From positions 31,806,001 to 31,870,000 of the forward strand of contig CM060731.1 of assembly GCA_030704615.1 (NCBI GenBank): a DNA stretch of 64,000 nucleotides, written 5' to 3'. How positions within the stretch are numbered: position 1 is the stretch's first letter; every line of letters begins with the position of its first letter. The notes under the pieces were generated by a model that saw only the letters and a program-made list of their open reading frames with translations, made no database searches and had not been told where the DNA came from. This stretch comes from Takakia lepidozioides. Taxonomy: Eukaryota; Streptophyta; Takakiopsida; Takakiales; Takakiaceae. Shown in pieces: positions 22,964 to 36,123 of this stretch. A program made the translations under genes and the position numbers.

Positions 22964-24885
22964 CTTCCCCTGCATCTTACTATCTATTCTTACTTCTTAC
23001 TAGTACGTAAGGGTGCTCTGCAGATGCAGGGCCCCAAAAAATAATGCAAACCATGACATAAGAAATTAATAGAAGTAGAGGTAATGATGAATAACCCCCT
23101 CTATGAATGACCATGTTTTGATTCACCTTGGTTGGGAAGGTGTAACTTTTTGATTTCTTGTTCAAGTCTAGAGTTTTTTGTGCCTCCAAAGTTGATGTTG
23201 TAAACTTTCCTAGTCATTTCAACCTAACAGTATCTCCTTTGGTTACACCTCAGAATGTGGACTGTAATGCGTTTCCATGCACCACAGCACGTCAATGGTC
23301 GAGGTCCTTCACAACATCTCCTGCTTCACTATCAGCCCAGCCCTATGTTGGAACATCTTATAATGTAAAGAGTGGTTCTTTCAGACTGCGAGACAGAAAT
23401 ATAACTAACTTGTGTGTGATCCTTAGTCCCCCATGTCACACCTACAGACTCAATGTGATTTTGGAACAATTATAGCCACCTCCGTTGTTGCGAGCCGGGG
23501 AAGCACGCTGGTCCATAAGCTAACCGTAAAGCAGGGTAGGAGACTGGCAAAAGGTTGGTGGTGCTGCTCCTGGATGTATTCCTGCTGTCTCCAATTTCAA
23601 ATGACCATATCGGATCGCATTTCAAGTCCTACAATTTCGAGTCCTACAATCAAACTGGATAATTCCCACTGCTTGGTCTTTGGATATATGGAAGACTTCA
23701 CAGTTGGATTGAAATGGTCCATCTATGTGGCTTTTGGTTTTGGTCTTGATATGCTCCTAAGGTAACCTGTGTGAATGAAGTATATTTTTGTAGATGGTCC
23801 CAATTATCATCCTTGAAGCAGTGGAAGCTGCTCCTGTGAAATGACTCTCCGAGGGAAACTCCAGCCACCAACTACTTACAAGGCATCGGGAGGCATCTGC
23901 CTCATTTCTAATTTCGCTATTTCAAGATAATCTCATTGCTGCAAACTGAGATCCTCCAAAAGCCTGCGCAGATTGATCTGCTCATAAGACCTGCACACTC
24001 CACAGTACAAACAGCTGATAATAAATCCCTGACAACTTCCGGATGAATCCCAAATAGGCAAACAAGCACAATGCGTAAGTTCGGTTTCACACAATATCTT
24101 ACAATGTACGCATAGGATTCCAAGTTCTCTTTATACTGTGTCTTATTTGCAGTAATGCCCTTACAAGAGTGAAATTCCATGAGGACACGCAGTCTACTGG
24201 ACCTTTTGTTTATCACATCCCATGGTCCCTAATTGAAGGCACTGATTTCTTGACCTTACAAAATCCAATATATTCTACAAGCGAAAGTTGTGGATACAAT
24301 CACTATTCCAGTGCTTCTTGTATTGTGATGGTAAGCACTGGCATAAACTGTTTCTACCTTACCTTACACAGGTTGCATTAGTCTAGCACTCTCATTGGAA
24401 AATAGAGCACACATATGATGTAATTGAGCACTCTCCTTGGACTACATTTGGTTGATCCCTAAAGGATTTTGGGACTCAAGTGAATAGAGCATTGTTTACA
24501 GCGACATACCTATTTCTTGGGAGTGTCCAGCAAGCCATCAGCTCGTCCCTCCTCGTCATCTATTTCCATCGTCTTTCTGATCTGTTTTCCAGTCATCCTG
24601 CTCCATCAACAGATTCAATGTTGATGAGTTATAATTGCTATGTGGAGAGGACCTACTCTGAATGTCAAGCACCATACCGGGAAACTGAAAAAAGCTCCGA
24701 CAAATGCAGGGTGTGGATATATGCACTCTGAATCAAAGGATGCAAGAGGGTGAGTCCTTCATGTCCTCGGCTGTCGTGATGAGTGTTGAAGCTCAGCAGA
24801 ATGATCCATGATGCCATATGATATATCCACATGGCGTGGCACTGAAAGGCTGCTAACTGCAAACTCGACAAACTTTTCAAATTAT
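22964..24885. other. Intergenic, no supported gene
   Basis: Frames at 23158-23475, 23433-23765 and 23917-24216 match nothing I recognise. If the promoter-like element at 22.9 kb is active, its product would have to come from this stretch. No domains, transmembrane pattern or repeats were seen. Confidence 0.4.
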
Positions 24886-27800
24886 CTAGTTATCATGCAC
24901 TCCATATTTCATGACAAAGTGCAACAACCAAGCCTCATCCAGGTTATTAGCAGAGAACTGGATGGGTGGGAGACCAGCTTCTGTAGAGTCACACGAATAA
25001 GGTGAACTGAGGGCGGAGGTGGTTAAGGAGTAAAAAGAGAGATCGCTGACCTCAGCTTCCATCGTGAACATGCCCCTCACATCATCCATTCGCAATGTCG
25101 TCGTTCCGTTAACAACACCCCTATCCTCTGTAACTTTCTTCACAGGCGTGCTTGAATCCACGTGGGGCTCTTCAACCTCATCTTCCTCTTCTTCTTTATC
25201 CTCTGCCATGTTTACAAGGCTGACGCATAAGGGAAATATACACAACAAATGCGATGAGATGTCTAAGAAAATCCTACATTATGCTGGACACTCCTACGAC
25301 GGCAAACCAACACCAACCAGAGTTGTACCGTACCATTACACAATTCAGAAAACTGTCATCATGACATCCACTGTACAGTTTCCACATAACCTTGTCCAAC
25401 ATGCAATAGTTGGAGGACCAGACTGGGTATGTCCTCAAAGAATTTGTTCAATTACATGAATTCACCTATGATCACAGCATTTGAAGTTATTTTAGTATTG
25501 CTCAGCATAGCACAACTCGAAGCTGGTGAACCTAGTTAGCAATGTAAGTGTCAGAGCTGCTAGGCTGTATCCCTCAACTTGAAGTCTTGAAAGAGTACAT
25601 GTCAAGATATCAGATGTTGTCTCCACTGTAACAAGGCAATCTGTTGATTACATCAGATCCAGAAGAGGTTGAAGGTTAGATGATCTGCTCATGAGGTTAC
25701 CTAAAACTTCGTCTTCTTCTTCAGCCACCGTCTCCTCAGCACGGACTGTGCGGGGCTCCTTTTCACGCCGTAGTTCATCCTTCAATTTGGAAGGATCACC
25801 CCAGTAATCATGTCGCCACCGTGGGTCTTTGGGGTCGTATTGATTCTTGCCCCAAAACTCTTTGTCAGCGTAGCGACCAGGCTCCTCTACTGGAAGACCT
25901 AAGTCTATGCGGCTGTCAACGATAAAATAACATTTGTGAATTAGCAACAACTTATTGAAAAATTGCGACCAGAAATGCACCAAAAGATTAGATACCATGT
26001 CCAAAGGAGAACTGCAAATGAGAAAGCTCTTGTTCAATAAACTGACCAAGCCGTATCACGGATGGTGGCCTCAATCTCCTCTTGCCGGCGACGAGTGTGC
26101 ATTGCATTGAGCTCTGCAACTCGTCGCTCCAACCGTGTCTTAGGTTGCACAAATTCCTCTCCTCGAGCTTTGGCTGCATCCCACAACCGCTTTACCTCCT
26201 GCCAGGCCATAATCAAACACCCAGATCTCAATCTTCTTGGCTTTTAATGTTTTGGCCAATATTGTCTCAATAGGGACTTGCTCAATAGACGATTGTAATA
26301 GGTCGGTCACAAGTAAGCTCCACAGCAATTTGTAAAACGTAAAAACCCTTGAAAAAGGAATTCGGAGCAGAACTGCATCACCTCTCTTTCTGCACGGGCT
26401 GAAGCAAGATCAAGGTCTTTTGGATCTGTGTTCTGCTCAAGTCACAGCAACAACCCATGTAAGAATAGACGCCCAGAGAGTATACACCAGTAAAAGAAAG
26501 AGGACAGCATTCAACATAGATAAAGATAAAAAATCAACACCAAGGTTGGCCAGTCGCGTATTAGCACAAAGCAGGATCACTAGAGCGTTATGGATAGATC
26601 GTAAATTGTACACAACTAGGTAATATCATTACCAAGACGAGTGTGGGAATCTCGTATCCTCCAACACCACCTTCAAACCACTGGGGCTCAAAGTTGTCTT
26701 CATCGATATCCAGTGGCTCCTCAACCACTTCCCAATCCTCATCATCGTCCTCATCATAAAAACTAATGGTGTTATCATTCCTTCCCTCCTCATCGTCCAA
26801 TACCATCTCTTCAGCCTGGTAAAGCTGCCACACCTGTTTGAATTGACACAAGTTCAGACTCTTGAATTTCAGCTTCAGGAACCCGCGAAATGGCACTGGG
26901 GGAATCTTCTCATAATTCTCTTGTTCACAGAAATTGACTAGTCATATTTAGGCTTGATGTGGGGTCATATATGAACAGCAAATAATTGATGAGGAAACCA
27001 AAACTACAACTAAAAGATGCCTGAAAAGCTACCCAATGATCAGAGAGAGGACGTCATGCGGAAGCGAGTGTAACTTATGGTGTCCCTTCACTCCAATGGA
27101 CTACTGCCTTCTGTTTGGAAGGTGGACACCTTTAAACCAATGATCAAATTGGGCCCTAAGCCATTCCCTTGGAATATTGATCCCATATCAAACACAATAA
27201 ACACTAAACAGTCATTCAATAAGAGAGTACCGGCTTACCCGGGGAACCGAAGGATGAACCAAAGCTTTAAGCTCGTCCTTGGGCTTGCTCTCAGGGCGTA
27301 GCTTTGGAAAGTATGGCCTGTTTGAATCCCTCTGAAAGACCTCAGCACCATCCACATCTCAAATCAGTTTACAAGAGAAAATGGATACACGGGTATTCAT
27401 TGATCATCCATAAATGTCCAAACACAACTACCAACAAAGTTATATTGAATGAGCAACTCTTTCCTCCAGTAAGGGCTCTAATATTCACGGCAAATAATGT
27501 GTAAGCATAAAAGGCCAGTAGCCTTACCGCTACTTCATCCAAATTATCATCTCCTGGTCGGGCAAAGATGGGAGGGTTTTCGAATCTCCGAAATCTGCTC
27601 AAATGAATGATAGTTAGTGAGCAATATGGTATAACGTATGGGTCTGAGCAATTGACACTGTTCAAGAGTAGACTACAAGAACAAATATTTCTTCAAGGAG
27701 GCCCACTTTGCACTGCAGATGTGGCACTCCTGGATTAAGAATAAATCTATGCATGCAAGAGCGTGTGATGCAGGTACTTGTAATGCTCTAGTGATTGGCA

Positions 27801-30800
27801 TGAGTCAGCACCTTGTGCCAACACTGCACTTTGTGATTTCGCAGGGGAGAGGAGCATTGCCTTTACACAGTTTGGCAACATGATTTGATTTCAGTAGTTT
27901 TCAATTTAATGCAGGGGGCAAATTGACCAGGTAGAGCATTTGATTATCAATCGGGAGGTAGTGATTATCACGATAGATCAATCGTGACAACTTACTCTCT
28001 CCATCCTTCATTACATACACGCTCCTGTGAACAGCCTCTCACAAGAAAGAGCCTTCTAAATTGGAAAGAAGGATAGTAAAGGCAGCCAAAACACGGAAGC
28101 ACACCGTACATCAGATGGTCGATGTTGGGATCCACGAACCGCATCTCCACAGGAAATCGAAATCGATAAGGGTCCCTCTTTGCCTGCACAGAGAGGCCAG
28201 CATACAGAATCCTGACTGGACACATTCAATGACCAAGGAGAAATTTTTTCCCTCCCACAGGAGCTGGAAAAGGTACTTACTTTGCAACTGTAGGCAGGGT
28301 AAAACAACATACTGCATGCACCCTCAGTCAAAGTCAAATAACTTGGCATCCATGTGGGAGCTCTAGCTGCCCCTACACGCCAGGGTGTCTTCTCCCTCTG
28401 AGGCCTTGAGAACAGGTACGTGCTACAAACTTGAAGTAGAGCATAATAAACGGACAAGTCCTTCTGTTGAATTTCATTGCTCTATACGTCATGGACGAAA
28501 ATCCAATGCAGGCCCAGAGAGGGTTATATCCCAGGAAGATGACCTAGCTGTATGCAACAGGAGAAAATTGATCCACACTTTGCACAGAAAGAACTATCAG
28601 AAAAGAAATCATCCATCATCTTGAAAAGAACCTAAGGCAAAGATACAGGTCCTGTCGATCACAGGTTAAAGCCCTGAATGTACCAAACATTTTGAAGCAA
28701 AATTACAAAATTCGTGTGGACGAACCCACCAAGACCTCAACTTGAACACGCATGCCCACTTTGATGTGCTCACGAATGTAGTACCAGTCATTGTCACGAA
28801 TTGCCACCCATCTGTATCAATCACCTCCACAATACAGGCCACCATTGGATGTCTCTCTCCCTCTCTTGTTTCTCTTTTTCATCATTGCCACAAGGCTACG
28901 GCAAACGTCTTATGAGTACATTCTTTCTCATTACATGTTCCGCCCTAACTGAGCGCAGGGTCTATGGCCACAAGGCTCCTTTCTAGGATTTGCAATCCAA
29001 TACATTACCTTTATGTTACTTAGCCATTTATTGGACTTCTGGTGCAAAAATTCTAGGAAATGAATGAAAGGCGGCAAACATTATCTCATGGGTACATTCT
29101 TTCTCTTCATACAATCTAAGTTCCTTCTTTCTTTTCTTCACCTTTCAGGACCAGAGGTGTCTAGCAGCTTACCGGGATGAGGAGCTTTGTCTCTGGGCAA
29201 CATTTGATGTATTCTGATGTGTGTTTCTTGTTATTGTACTTTGGGGGTTATAAATTTCTTTCATCCATTCGGCTGCAAGGGTAGAAGAGGGGTTCAGATG
29301 GACTTACCCATCATGCACTCCCCCATAATGCACAAAGGCTCCTTCATACAGATGAACAGATGATACCACACCCCAGTAATGCTGCACATTAAAGACAGAA
29401 GCATTGAAGTCATCGTATGCCTAATAGTTGGACACCAACTAGTGAATAAACCCCAAACATTGATAGATTCAAGCTGGGAGAAAGTTAGGAGACTTGCAAT
29501 CAAACATCAGGTCATTTATATCTTCAACCAGTAAAGTAACAGTACACAGTCAAGTGCAGCACCTGACTTGACAAATTTATTAGTGCCATTTAGTGCCCTA
29601 AGACATTGAAACTCAAAAGCTTGTTGATAAAGATTATCCCTCGCTTACCATACCTTCCCCTTTTTTTACTGGCTATCTAAGAAACTACAGTTAGAGAAAG
29701 ACAAGGCAATGAGCAAGAAATACCTGTCCCGGATAGATGTAGGGCAGCTCATACTGTTGCAGGTACAATCATGTGCCACAACACCAAAAAATTGCTCCAT
29801 TAGTAATTGTAGAACCAGCTCGACACCAACACCAAACTAATTCCAGGGGCACCACAGACAGCTTCCTGTTATCATCGTTGTTTTTTACCAGAAGGTGGCA
29901 TGCACACCCAACCACCTTAATCATTATAGTCACTGATTAGGCCTGCTTTGTCTACCAGCAACTGTGGCAGACTGAGGGCAGCAGTTCTGAAATCAAATGT
30001 GTTGCCGACATTCATGTAAGTGGAGAGCAAACTCCAAACTTACTTTTCAAATCTCACCGAATGAAATAAACTATAGAAGAATTCATAAACCTGTCTAACA
30101 ACAACTCAATTTAAGAAAGAATAGAACCTTAAAGGACATTAGAAACACATTTTAGCAAACCGGGGAAAAATTAAGAGAAACGATCACATTGAAGAACATT
30201 CTTCAACAGGGACATCCTGAGCCTATCAACGCTCCTAGGATTGAGGGTTTTTGTTGTATTAGGATTGCGTTTCGGTTCCACAGGACCTTCTGGCTTCCAG
30301 TGGCTTCTTTCACTCCCTCTGACACAGCTGCCACAAGGCTACAGCAAACAACATCGTATGAGTACATTATCTGGGACATCAGCCTCTCTGGTATGATGTC
30401 AACAGACACTCAAAACTGTTTAACTGATGTGTAGTAGAGACAGTTCAGTCTGTTTTAACGGAGACAGCGACATCGAGAAATTTGAGACCTGAATCCACAA
30501 AGGATACTTTGTAGTGTCGTCACCAATACAATTTCATGAAGTGACACATACAATACGCTAAGTATACAAGCTGTTGGAATAGAAACCACACCATGCCTTC
30601 ACGATAATTAGTCCCAGTGCGTCGTCTCCCAGGGTAATACTCTGGATCCACCTGTGCACGTCCCAGTTCATCACCCATCCGCAACATTACTAATCTTTCA
30701 ATTTGATTTCAGGACACAGTGGATGGCATGTCATTCATTAGCCCAACCATCCTAAATAATCTAAAGCAACCCCTGGAGAAGAACCGAAGCTCCTGAGCAG

Positions 30801-32369
30801 CTAGCCATCTCTCCCCATTTTCCATTTAATCATATTTTGGAGATCAATTAGCACACTAACCAAATACAGTACCTTTTGTCCGTCCTATCTTGGAAGGAAA
30901 TCAATGAACTTCTGTGTCTGATTGCAGTAGAGAGTTGGTATTGAAGAAATGGTTTATATGCAAATGCCAACAGCAACAAGGAAGAGAGTTGTGTGCAAAT
31001 GTAGTTGTTTGACAGGGACACAACAGTCCACCATCGATTTTCTCAACATCAAGAGAATCTGATCTGATTTGCACTTGTATCCTGCCAGCCTGCAAGGGAA
31101 AATGGAAAGGAAATGAGGAAACCTCAAGTGCTTCCTTGTCCAGGCGTTCCTTGTTGGCTGCAACCCATTCATTGTACTGCTTTAAAAACATTTTCCACCT
31201 ATCAAATGACGGTTCCACTGATTCATCCTCATTGGCATCCTTCAAATCGTCGAGAGAGACCAACACATTTTCCAGTGATTGAGACTCTCGAATAAAAGCC
31301 AATTCCTGGGCGTCAACTGTCCAACCAGGGGGGGGCCAGTCCCGGGGTGGTCTCAGTGTGAAGACTAGAGGCTGTTCCCAGAAAGTTCCCTCTAATGAGA
31401 TGGGCTTTTTCTCTCTTTCTTTCCTCTCAGCTTCTTCGATGATCTTTCGCCTCGTCTCCTCCTGGTACTTAGGTTTGAGCTTCTCAAATGCCTCCCAAGA
31501 GACCACCGGTTCCTCCTCACCGGGAGCAAGACTGTCAACTGCAAATTGACCCTCAGGGGACAAGATCTCTTCCCAAGGAGCCCACCTAGCGACAAATCAC
31601 AAAATGTTAACAAAAAACAAGTGATATCAGGGGAGGTGCATACAAGGACTGTACTCCCACTACAAACCATCTTACAGAGCATTGAGTGCCCATGTAGCTT
31701 CATACCCAACAACTCTTTCAATAAATAAGCAGCTGGGGCAGCATTTTACACCTAAGCAAGTACACACATATTGCCTCAAATTATTTGACTTCTCCAACAC
31801 ATGCTCTCATCACACTATGCAACAATGTATCGTGCTTTGAGAGGATTATAGAATCTCCTCTCTACTGGTTGGACTTCTTTTGCAATTTTTTCTTTGTTTT
31901 ACTTGGTCCATGGGTGTTCAGGCTACCCCGCAAATTATGAAGTCCCTTGCTTACTCGACTTCATTTTTTAGCAATTTTTGCTTGTTGCGCATCTGCTTGT
32001 CTTTTTAGGGATTCCTTGTCCTTGGCAGAGGTCTTCAGTAGTAAGGACACAGAGTGCTTGGGAGGTTACCTGCATAAGGCATTCCGTCTGTGCGCAACTT
32101 TTGCAGTTCGTTTTATTCTTTTGACTTCTTTTGTTGTTCCCGTCGATGTGTTCTCTCTCTCCTCTCTCTCACTCTGGCCAGATCCATCTTATGCTGACCA
32201 AAGAATAGGTGGTTGCCACGTGAAAACATAGTGACAAATTTGTAGGCGCCAGTGATTCTCAATATAACTACCTTCTTTCCACCCAGTTGCGCCGTCTTGC
32301 TTCTTCTTCAGTTTCCTCCACTTCTTCATACTCGTCTTCGTTGAATGTTGGAATAGAGGAGTCTGAAGG
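24886..32369 (-). CDS. PTAC10: pTAC10/PAP3, S1-domain subunit associated with plastid-encoded RNA polymerase (5' end missing)
   Basis: In Arabidopsis this PEP-associated protein (PAP3, PDE312) is needed for plastid gene expression and chloroplast development. Exons found (minus): 32369-32272 (or longer), 31585-31123, 30651-30592, 29753-29724, 29381-29308, 28811-28730, 28183-28110, 27594-27528, 27331-27239, 26833-26633, 26432-26382, 26198-26047, 25912-25701, 25202-24886. They join in frame to about 658 residues. Diagnostic segments are EEEARRRNWVERRWAPWEEI, RPPRDWPPPGWTVDAQELAF, FLKQYNEWVAANKERL, the S1-like domain (VHLYEGAFVHYGGVHDGW, YIREHIKVGMRVQVEV), then PYRFRFPVEMRFVDPNIDHL, FRRFENPPIFARPGDDN and LGLPVEEPGRYADKEFWGK. 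The C-terminus is Glu-rich. The first exon with start and transit peptide was not located (upstream of 32369). The end is uncertain: the last frame stops at 24886, but a GTCAGC donor after 25051 could lead to another exon. Confidence 0.88.
28887..28977 (+). repeat. LINE 3'-end fragments in a pTAC10 intron
   Basis: Bases 28887-28920 (gccacaaggctacggcaaac, then ...tatgagtac) match the LINE 3' end at 16171-16207. Bases 28938-28977 match LINE positions about 16140-16180. They lie as two short adjacent copies in an intron of the opposite-strand gene. Confidence 0.7.
30330..30367 (+). repeat. LINE 3'-end fragment in a pTAC10 intron
   Basis: Gccacaaggctacagcaaac followed by atgagtacat, matching 16171-16207 with few changes. 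No coding part of the LINE is attached. Confidence 0.65.
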
Positions 32370-33181
32370 CTGAGCACAAAGTGAGGGGACCCACAGTCCA
32401 AATCTGACCCTTTTCCCAGCCTTCCAAACGCCCAACAGTATATAAGACTTTTGTGAGTGGATACCAGATGAAGGCCAGAAAAAGTGTGACTGAAGGATGA
32501 TTTTGTTCTTATAGCCGTTTCAACTACGGAGTTCTTTAACCCATACATGCTAGAAGTCAACCAAGCAAAGGGGAAGCAAAGAACGATTGGGGATAGCAAG
32601 ACAAATATGGATGGGAAATGTCACAACCCAACAGTTTTTGCTGAGGCAACACCACATACCCACATGTATGTCTGTCTCTGTCTGTAGGACCCAACAGTCA
32701 CTAAACCAGCAACCCCTTGTTGGAGGCTGTGCCTGAGAGCTTTGGCATTTGGAGATGGCTTTTACCTGAATGTGTTGTAGCACCTCAAGAGGAGCTATTA
32801 CCTTAGCAAACTGGAGCTGGGTATAATCCTGCCAAGTGAAAACATTTCAATGGCTTCAAGAATGTCTGTAGCTTTGGGTTGTTGTATCTTGTGCACCATG
32901 GAAACTGTGCCCTCAGTGCATATCACAGTGCACTGTCACTAAGAAACCTCACTGGGTACATCCCACAAACCTTTCTCAGATTTACCACTGCCCTCCTCAC
33001 TCCTTGCTACTAGCCCATGGAGATGGATTACCTTTCTCTTCTCCCACGACATCTCTCTCACTTTTCCCACATGGACATTCTGAAGTTCCTTTATTTCTTT
33101 CAGATATTATGAAGTTGAAAGGGTGTTATAAAGTACCATTTCATTCACCTCTCTCGCTCTCTCTCTCTGGGGTCAATACGT
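32370..33181. other. Probable pTAC10 first intron, first exon and promoter
   Basis: The expected transit-peptide exon of pTAC10 should lie here on the minus strand, but no frame could be joined with confidence. A good acceptor (pyrimidine tract then CTCAG) sits just above 32369. Confidence 0.35.
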
Positions 33182-34440
33182 CAGTAAATGGGCAGAGGTG
33201 GCATTCAACAACCGAGGGGAGGGAGGAGGCGATCTCAAGTGGCAGTGGGGAAGTCAACAGATTCCTGTCCTCCCTTCCTACACATACCTTGGCGTTGAGT
33301 TTTCTGCCAACTGTCATTGGGATGCACATATTTGAAAAGTTGTTCAATCTGGCAAGCACATAGCGCTGGGTCTCACTAAATTTTTCCACTGCAGACGGAT
33401 CAACTCTGAAGTAAGAAAACCCAGCTTTGCCGCGTTATTAGGCCTGCCGTGGAGTACGCAGCTGCAGTGTGAGTTGATAACTACAACCAGGCTAAGTCTC
33501 TAGATCCATTCAAGTGGGGGTGCTTAAGGAGTGCATGTCAACATGCTCCAAAACAGCTATGTAGCTGTTCGGGGTGAGTATGGCATCCCTCCCTTAAGCT
33601 CCCGACAAGATGGATTCAAGGTCAGATGGTGGGGTCAGCCGCAACGTATGACAAATTGCAGATACCCTCAGTTAATCGACTCTATCACTTGGAAGCAGGA
33701 TCGCCCTGTCAAACAGGCCAAGTCCTGGCAGAAAAGGGTGGAAGAAATTCTCAAGGATCTGAATCTTAGGTCTGCAAGTCTTGACCCTGCTGGACAACTC
33801 TGACTTAGAGGTAGTGTCCAAAGCCATGTCTGTTGCCAGGATTGTCTGATGAAAATGAAGTTAGGCAAAAAACTTCCCTGAACTTGTTGGCAGTCTGTAA
33901 CATGGGAGAGGACATCATGGATGACCTCAAGGGTACCCACTCTTGTCTCTAGACTGAAATTATACTCAGGGCGGGAAGCCTACCTTTGAACAGCAAACAG
34001 CTGCAGAGAGGAAAGGGGGATTGCAAATGCCTGTTGTATGGACAACCTGAAGACAAATATTCATTTTTTCTGAATCATTGTCCTGGGTACTCTCACCAGC
34101 GAGACGCCCTCTTCAAATCATCAAGGCTTTTTGTGCCTGTACCTCTGTTTACCGACTTTGAAAGGCTCAGCCAAAAGCCCAGGCCCTTTTGGGGCCTAGT
34201 TATTGGGCAAATCACACACAGCAGATTGATGTTGTGTAAAGGGATTCCTAGAGGATATCTGGAAAACTCGGATCAATTGTCTGTTCCACGGTAAGTCATC
34301 TTACCAGCATCATCCACAGAAAAAAGGTAGTTTCTGTCCCTTTGTGTTCCGCTCAAACTGGGCACAGGGTCAATGGCCACCAGGCTACGGTAAACGTCGT
34401 CTTATGAGTACGTTTTTCTCTCTCCAGGGTCACTGGCCGT
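33182..34440 (+). mobile_element. LINE fragment, second copy, 5'-truncated and decayed
   Basis: Collinear with 14978-16225 of the first LINE, beginning just after the FADD region and running through the thumb (QMTKWKQDRPVKQAKSWQKR-like stretch near 33690-33750), the knuckle region (about 34020-34085) and the 3' tail (gccaccaggctacgg at 34376). Several frameshifts and stops break it. The first copy is clearly closer to intact. Confidence 0.88.
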
Positions 34441-34546
34441 AAGGCCAAGGAACGGCATGAGAACATCCTCTCTCTGGAAAGCCCAAACCCATTGTTTACA
34501 CCAAGGTCACTCCCACTACTGGAGTAAGCACCTCACAAAGGTAGTG

Positions 34547-35008
34547 TCTGTCACCTCTTATTCTACCCAATCTCGGTGCGGAGTCTATGGCCACAAGGCT
34601 ACAGTAAGCAACGCTCTCTTGTGAGTTTAATTGTCAGTTTAGTGCCAAGGGTAGGGTATCATCCTAGAAGATGTGAAATGAATACTTTTGAGAGGTCCTT
34701 TTGGATTGATGGTCAGTCAAATCCTCCATGGGCCATGACACAAGTTCAGGGAAGTTTTATGCCTACCTTCATTCAAACTCAGAGCGGGGAGTCTTCCTTT
34801 GAACAAAAAACAGATGTAGAGAGGAAAGGGAGACATCAATGCCCAATGTGCAGGCAACCTGAAGACAATATCCACTTTCTGATACAAAGTCCAGAGTATT
34901 CTAATCGGAGAGCGACCCTCTTCAGGACCATGGAGAACATAGTCCCTGCACCTTTGTTCACCAACTTTCAAAATGTCGAGGCTGGGCATAAAGCTTTAGC
35001 TTGGCCTT
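34547..35008 (+). mobile_element. LINE fragment, third copy, knuckle region of a diverged subfamily
   Basis: A short tail-like piece (about 34547-34626, ggccacaaggctacagtaag) is followed by a knuckle region at about 34775-35005 related to 15760-15990 of the first LINE. It reads QCPMCRQPEDNIHFLI and TLFRTMENIVPAPLFTNFQ. The divergence from copies 1 and 2 suggests an older or different subfamily. Confidence 0.75.
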
Positions 35009-36123
35009 GATAGCTAGGAGTAACTGCTGTATAATGAATTTCTTCTCCAAACCTTGTATATGAGGGTTTGGTTGCTTAGCATAGAGTTTGGAAACTGCAT
35101 GAAGTGTATTCTTTTCAAAATGCTGGCTGATTCTTCTGCGCTATGGTGTTAATTTCTATCATAGCTCCGAATACATTTATTCAGCGTCTTTGGCTTCGGC
35201 TTGGGTAGTATCTGATTTGGTGGTCTTGTTTATCTAATGCTGGACTGTCATTGTGTTGTTAAGCTTCTCAAAGGAGCTTAGTCTCCACTTCCCACCCACT
35301 GGAGGACTGGAGGTAAGCTGAAAATAAGAAAGTGTAATGATGGGGCCTGTTTCACGCAGATGGTGCCGTTATAATTATTGACTGATTTTGTATAGATCAG
35401 TCATATCCTGTCTTCATATGACAGCAGTAACCTCTCCCTCTTACACACAAACTCTCTGATTAATGGTGAAACCCCTAGACCCTGGTATGAAAAAATGCTT
35501 GGTGTGCAAGACACCATCAGCTGGAGGCAGCGAGACTTCAGTGGTACAGAGTGTACGTGGCTGTTGAAGTTGTGAGTAGTATATTAGTGAGGGCAAAGGG
35601 GGAAAAAAAGTAGCCGAAGAAGAGGGAGAATAGAGAGTGGTTAAAGACAGAACAATTCAAATATGATGCAAAACCATACCATATTCTGCTTTTCGTCCAG
35701 TGGCCTACCCAGTGGCGCCCTGCATCAAACCCCATTATATTGATTAATTAACTACCACTTGATAATTCTCTACCTGACAAGGTCATTGTTCCCACAACTC
35801 CACCCTGACCATACATTTTTTCACTCGCCTGCTCAAGAACAATTGTTCATGTAGCTACTGTGTGGAGAATGGCAGTAATGTGTGTCATTCAATCAAGCTC
35901 ACATGCAGGCATTCCGATGCGTCCAGACAACTGAATTCGGCCCAAGAGATACCCATTTATCTTTTGAGAGCCAGATGATAGAAAAATCCCTACACCTACA
36001 ATTGAAGACTCAGAATTGACATGTTCTGCCATACAAAGTCAGACTGTAAGCTCGCAGCCTTGACCCCGCAGGATTTCTCCGCTCGCCATCCTTCCCAAGA
36101 CCAACGACCTCGCATTTGCAAGA
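35009..36123. other. Intergenic, no supported gene
   Basis: No homology or structure recognised. Confidence 0.4.

Noticed and set aside
23158-23765. Two consecutive plus-strand frames after the promoter-like block
   Set aside because: The position is suggestive, but there is no homology, no conserved motif and no convincing start context.
31947-32231. Plus-strand 94-codon hydrophobic frame
   Set aside because: It lies in a pTAC10 intron on the opposite strand and shows no signal typical of a real small membrane protein gene.
24886-32369. Several separate small genes, or a TIC100/MORN-repeat protein
   Set aside because: The exons join in phase and match pTAC10 (S1 domain with RRRNWVERRWAPWEEI and FLKQYNEWV segments) from end to end, so one gene is the simpler reading.
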